A DNA stretch of 64,000 bases, from assembly GCA_023079485.1 (NCBI GenBank), contig CM041092.1, positions 3,553,127 through 3,617,126 on the forward strand, in the 5' to 3' direction. This DNA comes from Archilochus colubris (Eukaryota; Chordata; Aves; Apodiformes; Trochilidae). A program made the translations under genes and the position numbers. Shown here in pieces: positions 36,880-48,700 of this stretch. Numbering within the stretch: the stretch's first letter is position 1; each line of letters starts with the position of its first letter. The notes beneath the pieces were generated by a model. The model had not been told where the DNA came from. It searched no databases and was given only the letters and a program-made list of their open reading frames with translations.

Positions 36880-37400
36880 ATGACAACTAAAATCCCCTTG
36901 CAGACTGTCCATATCAACCTACGGCAGGTCAGAGCCCGTAACCCCTCCAGAACCACAAGCCCAGGCCCACACCCTTTCCCCTTGTCAACGTTGTCACTTT
37001 AAAACAGCCCATCTAAGCCTTATCACCAAACCTGGAGTAAGGATGACAATTAAGATGGATTGCAAAAGCCTGCTCGCGCTTTACAATTAACAATAACTTG
37101 GCAGCGTGTCCCACGCAACTGTTGGGTGGTATGGCAAGAACTTTATCCCTGCTTAGTGTTGCATTAGCATATTTAGTAGGCTGCAAGACATAATTCCTCA
37201 GATATGAACATATTTTGTCTTTTCAAAAAATCTGCAATTAAGCCATAACGTGCAGGCAGTGTGCAGCCGGCGGTAAACTTTGGTATTAGGGGGACTGTGC
37301 TAAAAGGGCCCTTTTTGACCTTATGTCAATTATCTATTTAATAAGGATTCTATTCAATTAAGAGGGAAAAAAAAATGTCTTAACACTGTCTTCGCTAGGA
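36880..37400. promoter_or_regulatory. Strong candidate conserved noncoding element
   Basis: About 500 bp of complex, repeat-free sequence. Landmarks are AACGTTGTCACTTTAAAACA, CGCTTTACAATTAACAATAA, GTTGCATTAGCATATTTAGT, TTAAGCCATAACGTGCAGG, CAGCCGGCGGTAAACTTTGG and GTCAATTATCTATTTAATAA. CpGs are kept beside many homeodomain, SOX-like (AACAATAA) and MEF2-like (CTATTTAATA) motifs, and a perfect 14-bp palindrome lies at 37302-37315. No reading frame longer than about 80 codons crosses it. This is the best enhancer candidate in the window by texture; conservation and target gene are unknown. Confidence 0.45.
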
Positions 37401-37989
37401 AGCAACAATATTCCAGAAACTACAGCTGATATTCGTTCAGCCCCACATCCACTCTGCTAACAGCATGGTGCTGAAGAAGAGTTTTGGAGAAATTATTTAA
37501 AAACAGGGGCTGGGGTGTTGTGTTGGGGTCTTTGCTTTTAATTTCTGGCTGGAACAGGGAAATGCTTCTCTTCTTCTCCTCATTTTAAAACTTTATGCTG
37601 AAATAATTGTCAGTTTAAAGGAAATAAACCCCAGCTAGCAGCACATTTGTCTGTACTTTGTCTTCTGTTTTTCTTCTAGGAATCTTATGTTTACAGGTAA
37701 ATTAACAGTTCTCTAAGTAGTTAAATGTACTCGAGGAGAAGCTATTTAGCATAGCCTAACTTTACCCATTCCCTACATCCTGCAGCACACACTCCCCCCC
37801 CCCAGGCTTTTTAAGTCTGTTTACGGTATACATTTATCTAGAAAATCTCTTTGGGGGGTAGGAGGGGAGGCAAAGATCTTCCCTCGATAACCTGGACATC
37901 GTCCCCCTTGACATCTGGGTTGCTGGTGGACAGGATATCCTGCCAAATGGAAGAAGACAACTGCATGACCCACCTTGGGCAAGAGGCAC

Positions 37990-38150
37990 TGCTTGCTGAT
38001 GCGAGCACAGCGGGAGCGGGTGCTGCCTCCCGCTCCGCGCCCAGAGCCGCATCCTCGGCACACAAAGAGCAGCTGGAGAGCAAGAAAAAGGAAGGGGAGG
38101 AGGGAAAAAAAAAAAAAAAAGGAGGAAAAAAAAATCCATTTAGGTGAGTA
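37990..38150 (+). promoter_or_regulatory. Small CpG-rich patch ending at a splice-donor-like site
   Basis: Around 38000-38065 about eight CpGs occur within 66 bp (GATGCGAGCACAGCGGGAGC, CCCGCTCCGCGCCC, GAGCCGCATCCTCGGC). An A-rich purine tract follows (38110-38133), then TTTAGGTGAGTAGC, a good match to the vertebrate 5' splice consensus AG|GTGAGT, with the junction after about 38143. Two readings are possible: a short CpG-rich first exon of an unannotated transcript, or chance. An alanine-rich open frame covers 37851-38147 but shows no domain. Confidence 0.25.
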
Positions 38151-38399
38151 GCACATATTCTATAAGGGAAAGCAGATGAGAGCAACAAATGCAGTTGAGC
38201 AGACAAAGTCTTTCTTCATAAAACCGTCCGAAGAACAGATTAAACCACCTGGCAATCTTGGCAAGAAAAAAAGAAAATCTCAGGCAGTGACAAAACTAAA
38301 CAGGTGTAACAGGTATAAAACTTTTGCTTTCCCAATAATACCCCTCTCTTCCCTGGAATGCTTTGACAGGTGCAGAAGTTCAAGTTACAGCGTGGAAGT

Positions 38400-38610
38400 G
38401 GCAAATAAATACACAGCATTAATGTCTGACGTGCTCGCCGAGCAACCGGGGATGTTAATAACTGGCAAGGTACACTAATCTCTGATTGCAACATTTGGTT
38501 TACCTTAATCTGGAGGGACAGCTGTATTAAAGAGGGAATTATACTAATCAGTTCAAGGCCCTTGCATATAAAACTTCCCATTAGGCTTAAAGTACAACAG
38601 CTTACGCTCA
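38400..38610. promoter_or_regulatory. Candidate conserved noncoding element
   Basis: Complex sequence with CAGCATTAATGTCTGACGTG, CTCGCCGAGCAACCG, GTACACTAATCTCTGATTGC, TTTACCTTAATCTGG and GAATTATACTAATCAG. Several TAATC/TAAT cores lie at short intervals with CpGs kept. No repeat or ORF explains it. Confidence 0.3.
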
Positions 38611-39078
38611 TTCTCTAGGAGCCTTACATCTGGTTCTGAATAAGGCTGTCTCTCATTTGCAAGGTACAAACTGAAAACAAGGGAGGGGGGAGCTGACAGT
38701 TGCTGGAGGATGGTTGATAGAAGAACAAGCTACTAATTCTTTGAAATTTTTTACAGCGCAAAAACTGGCTGTAAGGCATCTTAATACTGAAAAAACAGGC
38801 GTGTGTTATCAACCCTAGGCCATTTTTTCCTGTTACCGGAGGTGACCAACATAAAATAAAATTGATGATGTCAGTCAAAAACAGCTAAGCACAAAGCTTG
38901 GCTTTGTTATCTTAAGTCAGAAGGTATGATAGGCCATGCCATATGGCTCTAATCCTCCTATATCTTCCATCACCTAACAGGCAACCTTCATGTAGCATGA
39001 CCTTATTTGGCTGGTCTCAGGTTAGGGCTGCCCAAAGGGGATTTTTCTGTTTCTGCTATATCCAAAGGTTTATGTTGA

Positions 39079-39122
39079 TTTTTTTTTTTCCTCTCTCTCT
39101 CTCTTTTATTTTTTTTTTTTTT
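39079..39122. repeat. Polypyrimidine tract
   Basis: A T-run, a CT repeat of about six units and a second T-run form a 44-bp pyrimidine-dominated stretch on the plus strand, broken only by a single A. It is followed by TTAGCCC, so it resembles a splice acceptor, but no exon can be recognised downstream. Confidence 0.85.
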
Positions 39123-39480
39123 AGCCCTGCAAACTATAAATCCGACTGATTACTCTGCACTCTTTTGCTTGACTGAGCCTTTACAATCAGACATCCCCGT
39201 TAACAATAAGCTCCTAATGAATCAAACATCTATGGCATTAGTTTCACCTAGCTGCCTCTTTCCCATGCACTGCAGCTCTTTGTCAGACCTGGCTTGATGA
39301 GAAAAGCTAGTGACACTTGGTGCACCTATTGATAAACAATTCAGTAATGAGGGGCATAACAAAAATTACCTAAAACAACCTGATTAAAAATGACAGGCAA
39401 AGGGTACTACAGAGCTCTGCAGTTAAGGTAACTCTCATCCATCAGGAGGAGAGAAAAAAATAATTAGGTGCAACACAGTT
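39123..39480. promoter_or_regulatory. Candidate conserved noncoding element
   Basis: About 350 bp of complex AT-rich sequence with CTATAAATCCGACTGATTAC, CCCCGTTAACAATAAGC, CCTAATGAATCAAACATC, GGCATTAGTTTCACC and CCTATTGATAAACAATTCAG (SOX/forkhead-like). It has no coding potential and no transposon match. The texture fits a developmental enhancer. Inference only. Confidence 0.35.
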
Positions 39481-42400
39481 TGCTTTAAAATCACAACTTT
39501 GCGCTCACGTTTTGGCTTTTACGCCCCCTGTTTTTTTGGGACTAGGAGCCTGATGGGTGTTAAAAGGAAAACGTTCATCATACTTTACAAGAGATTCATC
39601 TTTTCTGAAGATTTGCAACTCAATAAGCTTTTTCTCACTCCTTTTTGGAGTGCTACATTAGCAGCAAAATGCATTGCTATTTGTAATCCAACTTTCTATC
39701 TATAGCAAATTCCTATATTATAACTCAGCATTTTACTTCCTTTGTTTAAATATTGGTTTTGTTGCTTAAAAGCACATGTGGGCTGTAAACAAAGGATAAA
39801 TAAGCTGTGAAAATAAAAGCAGGCTCCAAGGAATAAATAAGAACAAAATGGAAAAGACTGCACTGGGCTCCTGCGATGAACACAGGGATCTCTTTGTGAG
39901 AGGGGAAAAAATGTGTTAAAAGGGCACATACTGCAACTCTGAGGCAAACTTTGAAATGGAAGTGTGGAAGCATAAGAGCATTTGATTCAAAATCAGCAAC
40001 GTGTGGGTTTGCATTTGTGTAGCAGCATGTTGGGAGGGTTTCAATCAGTGCACAGATGCACTTGAAAATCAAATATGGACATGGGGAATGTTTTTTGGAT
40101 ATAGCAAATGAGGACTGATGACATGTTTACACTTTGCACATGGATCCAGTACAAAACCATACCCTGCAAAGAAACAATAACCACCATTTGCTGCTTTTCA
40201 GGGCTGCAACAAAATGGTGGCAAAGGAAGAGAGTACAAGTGAGGGTCTGTTCCCACCTGGGAGGGGGCTGCACCCTTTCCTTGTCCATGGGCTTATTTTG
40301 CTCAGCACTCACTTGAGAAAGGGACTTTTGAACAAATATAAAAAAAATAAAGGAAAAAGAAAAAAAGACCCAGTGGTTTGAAAAAATAACAGTGTGAGGG
40401 GAAAAGGAGAGAAAAAGCAAGTTTCAATCATCATCAATGTCTTTGTTGTCAAAATATTTTCTTTACAGAAGAATTAAAATTATAGTTGGAATGTCACTGG
40501 AATGGAATAGGGAATAAATGTAAGCAAATACACTTTCATCATCTCCAATGGAAAAATTGCAGTTTTGACATGATTTCAGAATCTGGCTCCATGTATCCTT
40601 AAAGGAGAAATTCCTGGCTTATAAATAATATATCCCAAGCTATGCTGAGTTGTTAATGAAAGTTTATCGAGGTGGCAAAACTTTTAAAAAAGGCAATAGT
40701 AGTTGCAGGCAATTGCATCTGACCAGACTCTAATGTATCCCCTCTGGAAGGCAGCTCCAGTTCACAGGATGAAGTAATCTTTTGTGAATGTTTTCCAAAC
40801 TCTGATGCATATTTCACATTTTAAAGGAAGAGGCAAAACTTAGCTATCTCTGAAGGAAGGGGGGAAACAGCTGTTCTACTCCTTCTGCTAAGGGGACATT
40901 AAAAAAATGCACATGAACTGATACCCCAAGTTTCAAACTTTTCAGAAGAGTCCATTTCAAACTTTTAAGAGGGTATTGTGAGAATTCAGATAGTCTTTCA
41001 GACATCTGACTTCTGCTACTGATTATTAATAATCATCATCCCATCTTCCCTTATGCTTTTCAGCACAAATTCAGAATGTCAAAGCTAATTTTCTCATCAG
41101 CCTCTAATTTATTTAAAGCGCTGCAAACTTGAGCCTTCAGTTCTCACCCACTTGGGTTTTACATTCAGCTTCCATGGCTCTTCAGGGGGTCAGCATCTGC
41201 CCAGCCAAGGGCCACCCAGAGACCCAGCAGCTGAATTTTTACAGATGAGACCCGAATCTGGGGATCTCTTGACCCTGTTTTCTGGCATATATCCAGCCAG
41301 AAGCCCATGGTTTTGTCTTGAGGCTTCTAGAGCCTGGTTGGCATCGTGACTCAAATAGAAGTGGAATTATCTAAATGAAGTCAAGCTACAGACTTCAGGA
41401 GATATTCGTGTGTGTATTTGGCAAGATAAGATGGTCAAACCATTAACTTTTAACAATTTTCTGTTTATTGCTAGAGAAAGATCTGATTCACATTTACAGG
41501 GTCACCTTGCACCACGCTGACACCAAAGAGCTTGGAGGTCCATGCAGAACACCCCCACTTGCTTAAATTATGTTACAAGCTCATACACAACTAGAGAATA
41601 GGGTTCAGTAACTACAATTTTTTTTTTTAAAGTCTGTTTCTGCTGTATTTCCAAGTGCACACTTTAACCTCTTCATTGTGTATACAACAAACCCAAAGTG
41701 CTGGTCAAGGGAAATGATTTCTCTGGAGTCAGGTTAAGCCAAGGCAGTGAGTGCACTACAGGTTGGGCCCTGCTGGTAAATGTCTCTCTTGTGCAGATCT
41801 CCTGCAGTGAAAAAAAATCTTCAGAAATCACCTCCTTTGCTCCATCTTTTGCAGATATTTTGCAGCTACACCTTAGCTTACCTTAACTCTTACCTGTGAC
41901 TCCAGGTACAACACAGCCATCTCATTGCTTCAGCCATGCTCTTCAGCCTTCTCTTTCCTGCACACATCCTCCTTTAGCATTAAGGCAAAGCAAACACCAG
42001 CAAGTGATGCTTCCTTGCATGGTGGGGCACTGACAGTTTAATATCTCTGTGAGAGAACTGGTGGATTCCCCCATGGTTACCTTCAACCTTCTGCCATGTT
42101 ATTTTGTCCTACATTTGCATAAGAGCAAAAGGAAACATGAGCTAAACATTCAGATATGCACATTCCTAAATAAAGGCTATAAGAAATGCCACTAGGCTCA
42201 GAATCATAATAAGCATATTTAAGAAAGCAAACTGGAATTCTGAACTCTGATTTTTCTTTCTAGGACAGAGTAAGGAATTTCCATCTATTTCTCAAATGAG
42301 AATGCAAAGCATCATTTCCTTTTGATAGCCAACGATAAATAGAGTTGGGCTTTGGAAGCCCTTTCATTTATTGTTTTCTCTTACTTAAGAAAGAAACAGG

Positions 42401-42613
42401 TAGTCACCAGTACCAACACCAGAGTCAGGTTTGAGGTGAGGGACACCAACACAACCTTGATCATGACAGGACATCATCAGATTGTGGTAACAGAGAGTAA
42501 TGTGTAGAGTAACACCATCACTTTCATTCCTGCAGCCTTTGGATCAGATCCCCCTCCCTGCTCAGAGTAGTACAGTAGCTGTCATGGTCCTTGGGATGAG
42601 AAGGAGCTTCCTT

Positions 42614-42662
42614 CCACTTTCAGGGCCTGTCCTGTACCTTTCTCCCACTTTCATGGCCTGTC
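42614..42662. repeat. Imperfect direct duplication, 31-bp period
   Basis: CCACTTTCAGGGCCTGTC and CCACTTTCATGGCCTGTC lie 31 bp apart and differ at one base. Their flanks (CTT upstream, CTGTA downstream) are also partly shared. It is a local tandem duplication. Confidence 0.8.
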
Positions 42663-45188
42663 TGTATGCTGCAGAAAATGGATTATAAGGATGGAAGACA
42701 GGCAAACCCTCACACTCTGGGATGAGGAGTTTTGATGTTGCATCTTGGTAATACTGAATACAGCTGAGGTGCCTCAAGACTGCACCAGACTGAAATGTTT
42801 TGTCTCTCTATTGTCCTTCACCTAAGAGCCACTCTAACACTGCAGTTTAATATTCATGTCACCACCATTGTTAACTTTTAAAACCTGAGCCATATAAATA
42901 ATGAATTAATATGTATGTGCAGATCTCCGTTTTGCCCAATATTTCTTACTTATTTTTGCTTTATTGGAGCCTCAGCATTCCAAAGGCAAATAGAAATGGT
43001 TCTTCTCCCTTCAGCCTGACTTCTGTCACCAGCACTGTGGGGAAATAGCAGCTCCACTCCACAGTTACTACAGAGGAAAGGGGACTTTGCTTGGCTATAT
43101 TGAAATGGGCTCTTTTGTGACCACGCTTTGGTCTGCAGAAAGTTTGCAGTATTGCCCAGCTTGAATTAAAAAGGAGGTAAGATCAGTAAAAGCTAAGTTT
43201 TAAGTTTAAGCTTTAAAATTATTTGGAGTACCTGAAATACATCACAGATACACAGGGCAAGATTCTTCAAAACTAAATGCAAGCCAGGAGATGCAGAGGA
43301 ACACCTGGGAAGTTTTCAGATTCACTCAAGACATCCAGGGAAGCCTGGTCCTCTAGAGCCATCTTGCTATCAGAAACACATTCAAAAGGCATCCCTGCCC
43401 TTTGATATTTCTCGGATAAAAACACATTTTGTGGAGCTTCAGCTGCCCCATAATTAATGGTGGAGCTGTAATTAATTTTTATCACTTGGAGGTCTGCTCC
43501 GATTAAGTGAAAACACCAATTAGCAAAGACTACAAATTTCTGCAGCCAGGAGCCATATACTCAGCCTGTTCTGCCACCAGACACCAGATGACTTTCACAT
43601 CAAGGATCTCTACTTCAACACTTACTCAAACATCCAATTTTGGGAAGTGCCACAACTTTGAAAGATTTCCCTGAAAAGCTGGACATCAAGAAGTTGGGTG
43701 CCTTTTCTGAAGGCAGCTTCTTTTTTAGGCCAGGAGATCATTTTCCCTTCCTGCTCTTGAAAAACATTTTGCTATTCACTTCATGCATCCCATTAGCAGA
43801 AAATAGAGAAAGTTCTGATGCATCATAGCCCGCATCTGAAATTCTAATTCTAATTAACAAGGAGTCATCTGTAGTTGTCCAACATCATATTATTAATTCA
43901 CAAAGCAATAAAGGGATATATTTCAGACAATGAGAAGATAGGTACTGAATGGGGTCATAGTATTTCACTATGCATAATTTGCCATGATCTTTAACTATTT
44001 CAGTCCTATAGAAGTTGTACAATGTCTTGCAGTCACTGTAATTTCTCACATATAAGAAGCAGTTACACTGAGATGATTTATTCTCCTGAACTTAAAACCT
44101 AAATTAAATCTAAATCTGTATAACCCAGGGTTGCATAAGGAAGTATATTTTTACTGTGAATATGCAGACTTGCTCACTATGTATTTTTCTTGTATTTGCA
44201 AGAGAGGCAATTCTAGGGATATTGTAATATGCTTTCTGGCATTGTGATCTGTAACTATATTAATTTTTTTTAATTATATTTAGTAACAGGAACAGTAGAT
44301 TTGCTGATTCATTTTAAAAGCCCATCTCAGTTAAATTCTAAACAATTTTACATGCCAGAAGTCCTACAGAACACTTTTTCAACCCAGAACCAAAGACTTT
44401 CCCAAATCCATTGCCACTGAGCACTTTTTTTCCTGCTCATTAAAAAAAAAGTTCATTCTTAAGTATAGGGAAACCCAAACTCATTCACTTATTCATCCAT
44501 TACCTTTCCAGCAAGAGAATGTGCAGTTACAAGAATTTTATACAATTAGTGCTCTGAGAGTCCTTTAAATGCAAACCTGTAGGAGGAAAGTAAAAACAAA
44601 TCAAGTTAATCATAACTGGCTGGAACAAAATGCTTAAATCAAGATGGCAATGGCTCATCTGCTCGTCATTCAGTTATTACCTGGGAGACGAGGACCTCCT
44701 GCTATGTCTGATTTTTTTTTCCCCATTTATTTTAATATAGATTTACCACTGCCTCAGTTCTACAGATACAGACAAGGCCAAAGTCAGTACAGACTTGTCC
44801 TGTCATACTGTTTACTCTTAATATTTTATTTATTCCTATTTTTTCTTTCTAGTAGATACAGAGATAAACACCTACAAACATGGAGATGTTCAAAAAGTTT
44901 CATACCACAGCAGGAGAGGGGCAAAGCCACCATCTCCCATCTATAGCATCCTGCAAAAAAATGACAACATAATTATTCTAAAGAAAAAAAACTTTATTAA
45001 AATACTTCTTATGATTTAAGCTAAGGTTTACAATTATATTGAAGGATGTCTTCACCATGCACAGAAGCCAGGTTAAAACATGTTTTTAGTACAAGTTTAG
45101 AGATAGAAACCTCAGTGTTCACCATACCAAAAGCCTAAGGAATAAGGCACATAAGGGAAGGGCATTTTGGGGACCCTATAAGCACACA

Positions 45189-45265
45189 GGGCCTGATAGT
45201 TATCCTGCTGGCTCCAACAGAAATCCCAAATCTGTTTAGCTCAGTGGAAGATCAGAATCAGACCC
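45189..45265. mobile_element. Possible decayed short inverted-repeat element
   Basis: The 77-bp segment starts GGGCCTGATAGTTAT and ends ATCAGAATCAGACCC. The reverse complement of the end matches the start at 11 of 15 positions. Amniote genomes carry old repeats with such 'gggcctgattct...agaatcaggccc' ends. The inside is diverged and I cannot assign a family, so it is offered as a possible short non-autonomous element or chance. Confidence 0.25.
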
Positions 45266-45683
45266 TTTTTGTACACACTTGGGTTTTCTTAAGAGCCACA
45301 AAACTTCCCCAGAAACGTAGCCCCCAGGTTTTTATGGCCACGGACACCTACTTCTTTGGTGTCATGCCAAAGCAAAGCCTTTCATTCTGGTTCCCAAACT
45401 GGAGTAGATCAGCATTTCTTCTTTTAGAGTAAAACAGAGCCAATGCCATTTCTGGAGGAAAAAAAAAAAATCCACAATTCAACCCCAAAATAAACACACT
45501 TCTGAGGCTCCAGTGTTGGTAAATGCAAATATGTATCTACTAATACCCCTCCCTTTAACTGTTGGGGATATCACATATGCTACAGCTCACACCAACCAAA
45601 ATGATGAGGGAGGTGTTTTTTGATATAAGTTCATATAACTCCACATTCAAAGCAGTTGTAGGTTCATCAGTTATCACATATAA

Positions 45684-45708
45684 AAAAAATTAAAAAAAAA
45701 AAAAAAAG
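45684..45708. repeat. A-rich low-complexity tract
   Basis: Two A-runs, of about 7 and 15 bases, are separated by TT. It is a simple low-complexity sequence. Confidence 0.85.
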
Positions 45709-48700
45709 GAAAAAGGCCTGGTGACAAATAAGTTTAGTTATTTATATTATCTTAACTTCAGACCTGAGTGGATCCAGTCTTTATTACAGCCTAATCACAG
45801 CTACAGAAAGGCAAACTCTGAACTGAACAGCTACTGTCACCTCCCTCTCTCTTTGCTTTTGCCAGCAGGTTAAACGTGGAAAATGCTTTTAAAAAAAAAA
45901 AAAAAATCTCCTGGGAGTGTGTCTAAAACGAAGTGTAAATAGATATGGAAAACCTACGAGAAAACTTATGGAAGGTGCCTGAATGGCAAAGTGCAAAGGG
46001 TGACAAGAAGAAAATTGTGATGCCACACAAAAGGCAAGAGAATAAGAAAGATGTGATACAATAGATATCTGGCTTGAGCCTATCCACTGCCTGGGAGCTC
46101 CTGTTCCACCCACCTCCCCCTCAATACCTTCATTTTTTTGTTATGATAAAGGACATTCATGATCAGTAACAATGTTATAATGATAGTAAATGCAGGATTT
46201 AAGGTATATAAAACCTTCAGCCAACATTAGAAAGCCACCAAGGGGGAGTTACCTTGCACGAGGTTCTATTTAGTGATGGCTCCACTCTTTCACTCCCTGA
46301 CTGCAAATCAGCATTTTTAGTGGACAATAGGCTCAGCAGTGGCCTTATGATTGCCTCTTTTCAAATGGAAATGGCTATCCTAACTCCTCTGCCAGGTTTT
46401 TCTTACCAGAGCACAAATTGCAGTTTACAAGGCTCTGAGGGAAAAAAAAAAAAAAAAATCTTCGCTGAATATCTTTTTTTTTATTCGACAAACTGACATG
46501 TAAATTACCCTTTAAGTGCTCCACTCTAGGGCTCTGATCATCTCCTAATTGTCACAGTCAATTGTAGCCAACAGTCTCTTCAATCCCAAGCGCTTTGACA
46601 ACAAGCATAAGGATCAAAGCAGAATCAGCTCCCTTCAATATCCCTCTGTTTAGGATGCTACAAAAAGCCTGAAAAAGAAAGGTGTAAGGGCATTAGTGGA
46701 GAAGGAACTGAGAGGAGAAAAGTACCACGGCAGTCATTTTCTTCTTCACTAATATTACGTGTCCTTACATACTCTGTTATCCCATCTGCAGCACAAACAC
46801 AAACATCCCGGAGAATAAACGTGGTTTGAAACATCTCTGATAGATTGCTAAAAATTAAATGCATAATGCATTTCCACTGCCTCCCCCCTCCAATTTTCCC
46901 CTCTGCTCTGGGAAACACTAAAACATTTTTTTTTCTTTTAAGCAAATTTGTTTTGTTTCCTGTTTTCCAAGGCAGTCCCACATTCTTCCAGGATGAGCTG
47001 GGCTGCCAACCAGCCTACCCTGATGGAAACCCACCCCAGGTCGCGTTCATGAGGCTGATACAACTCTGACTGTTGATTGTGCAGCTCTGCTTTTGCTTTC
47101 TGAAGTTCTTAGAACCCAAGGTCAGGCAGAGGCTGGAGCAAAACCCTCTCCTTCAGTTGGAGTCCAGCTCCAAGGAACAGCCGGTTTCAGTCACAGCCCA
47201 AGTGACTGGGAAGAAACACAAGAATAAATACAGCAGTCCTCAAAGCCTGCCCAGAGAGAGAAATTATTTTCTGTAATGCTGAAAGAAGATTCACCTTTCA
47301 TTGTATTCTAGGCCACTTTAGACCTACAAGGCACTTGTGTTGCTTACACAAATTTTGGGTCCTAGCTTGCTGCTTTTGATGCTAGGAGCTGGCTCTGCAA
47401 TAAGCTCTCAAACCCTCAAGCACCTCCCAGCCACTGGAAGTGTGCCTTGTTGAAGTTGTTTCTAGGGAATGGGAGTTAAGGCAGAGCTGTTCCCAGTCAT
47501 ATTTTTACTTCAGAACTTGTACCTATCCCCAAACGTGGCAGTGACTCCCACAGAAACAGCTTCTGCAGCATAGGCTGCAGGGGAGGGATAGCACAGCTCC
47601 TGCAGGAGATTTGATGCCCAAGTGGGAAAAAAAGCCTGCAGGATACCAGGGAAGCAAAGTGGGGATGTGCCAAGCTCTAGAGTAACTCAAAAGGCTCCCC
47701 AAATGGATCATCAGGCTCTGCAGGGCTGGGCAATTGAATCCTTGGGGCTTGCCTGATGATCTTGTTGCTATAAAGAAAGGAAGAAAGAAGCTTAATCCAT
47801 TTTCCTGGACTTCTGGCTCACCAGTTCCTACTGGAGATGCTTTCCACAGGAGATAACTTGAATGTCTGAAGCCAAAAAATAATTGGAATGTGGAAATAAA
47901 AGCCTATTTGCTGTTTAGTATGAAATGAATTAACTTCTGACCTTTCTTACAGATGATGCCCCTTATCCAGTGGTCCACACAGCACTGGAGAAGTAGTTGG
48001 AGGATCCAGCTGGATGAGTTTAACAACTTGCTGTCCCCTCCTACAAGGTTCCACTTTCCTCCCCAAAGTTCTTCATAAAATCTAGAGACCAGGAAAAAAA
48101 AAAAACAGCCATTGGGGTAACAGGACACAAACTTGAGCGTAGATGTTTCTACACCCCCTACCTCAGACTCTCTAAAGGAGACCAAAAAGTTTAAGGTGCA
48201 AATGTCACAGTTTTAGCCATCAACCAGGTGACTCTGTTATCCCCTACTACCCTCCAAGTGGAAAACAAAAAAGGGAGAAATTAAGAAAAAAAATGGGAAA
48301 AAAACCACAATAGATGTTATGAAGTAGTTAGAATAATGCTGACAGTAAGCTACAAATACACACAAATATATAAATACAGAACCCAATTGACAGTTATTTC
48401 CCAGGAGCAAGGAACCTATCTTGGGGAAGAAGGTTCTTCTCCAACAGGATGAAGGAGGAGCCACAACAGAGGAAGAAATAAGAAACAAACCAACAACTTC
48501 CAAGCCAGCCAGAGAGGCTCTTTGGAGCCATTTTATACTGAGCACCATGGGAAGGAGCACTGTGATTGACCCATTTTGGGTCACCTGGACCATCCTCTCC
48601 TCCATATAAGCAAAGCTGTTTCCCTCCCACCCCTCATTAGAATTTCCCTCTATCCAGACTGCTGATGGAGCCCTAGAAGCTCTCAGGTGATTATAGACAT

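Larger units (their letters stand above)
36000..39500. other. Regulatory-like noncoding cluster
   Basis: This 3.5 kb region has the strongest conserved-noncoding texture in the window: many retained CpGs, dense ATTA/TAAT cores, no recognised transposable element, and homopolymer tracts only as punctuation (36340-36580, 38110-38133, 39079-39122). Sub-blocks are listed separately. No coding exon is supported. I infer a cluster of developmental enhancers; a comparative alignment is the deciding test. Confidence 0.4.

Noticed and set aside
39079..39130. Polypyrimidine tract followed by TTAG as a splice acceptor
   Set aside because: No open, conserved-looking exon follows. The tract is adequately explained as low complexity.
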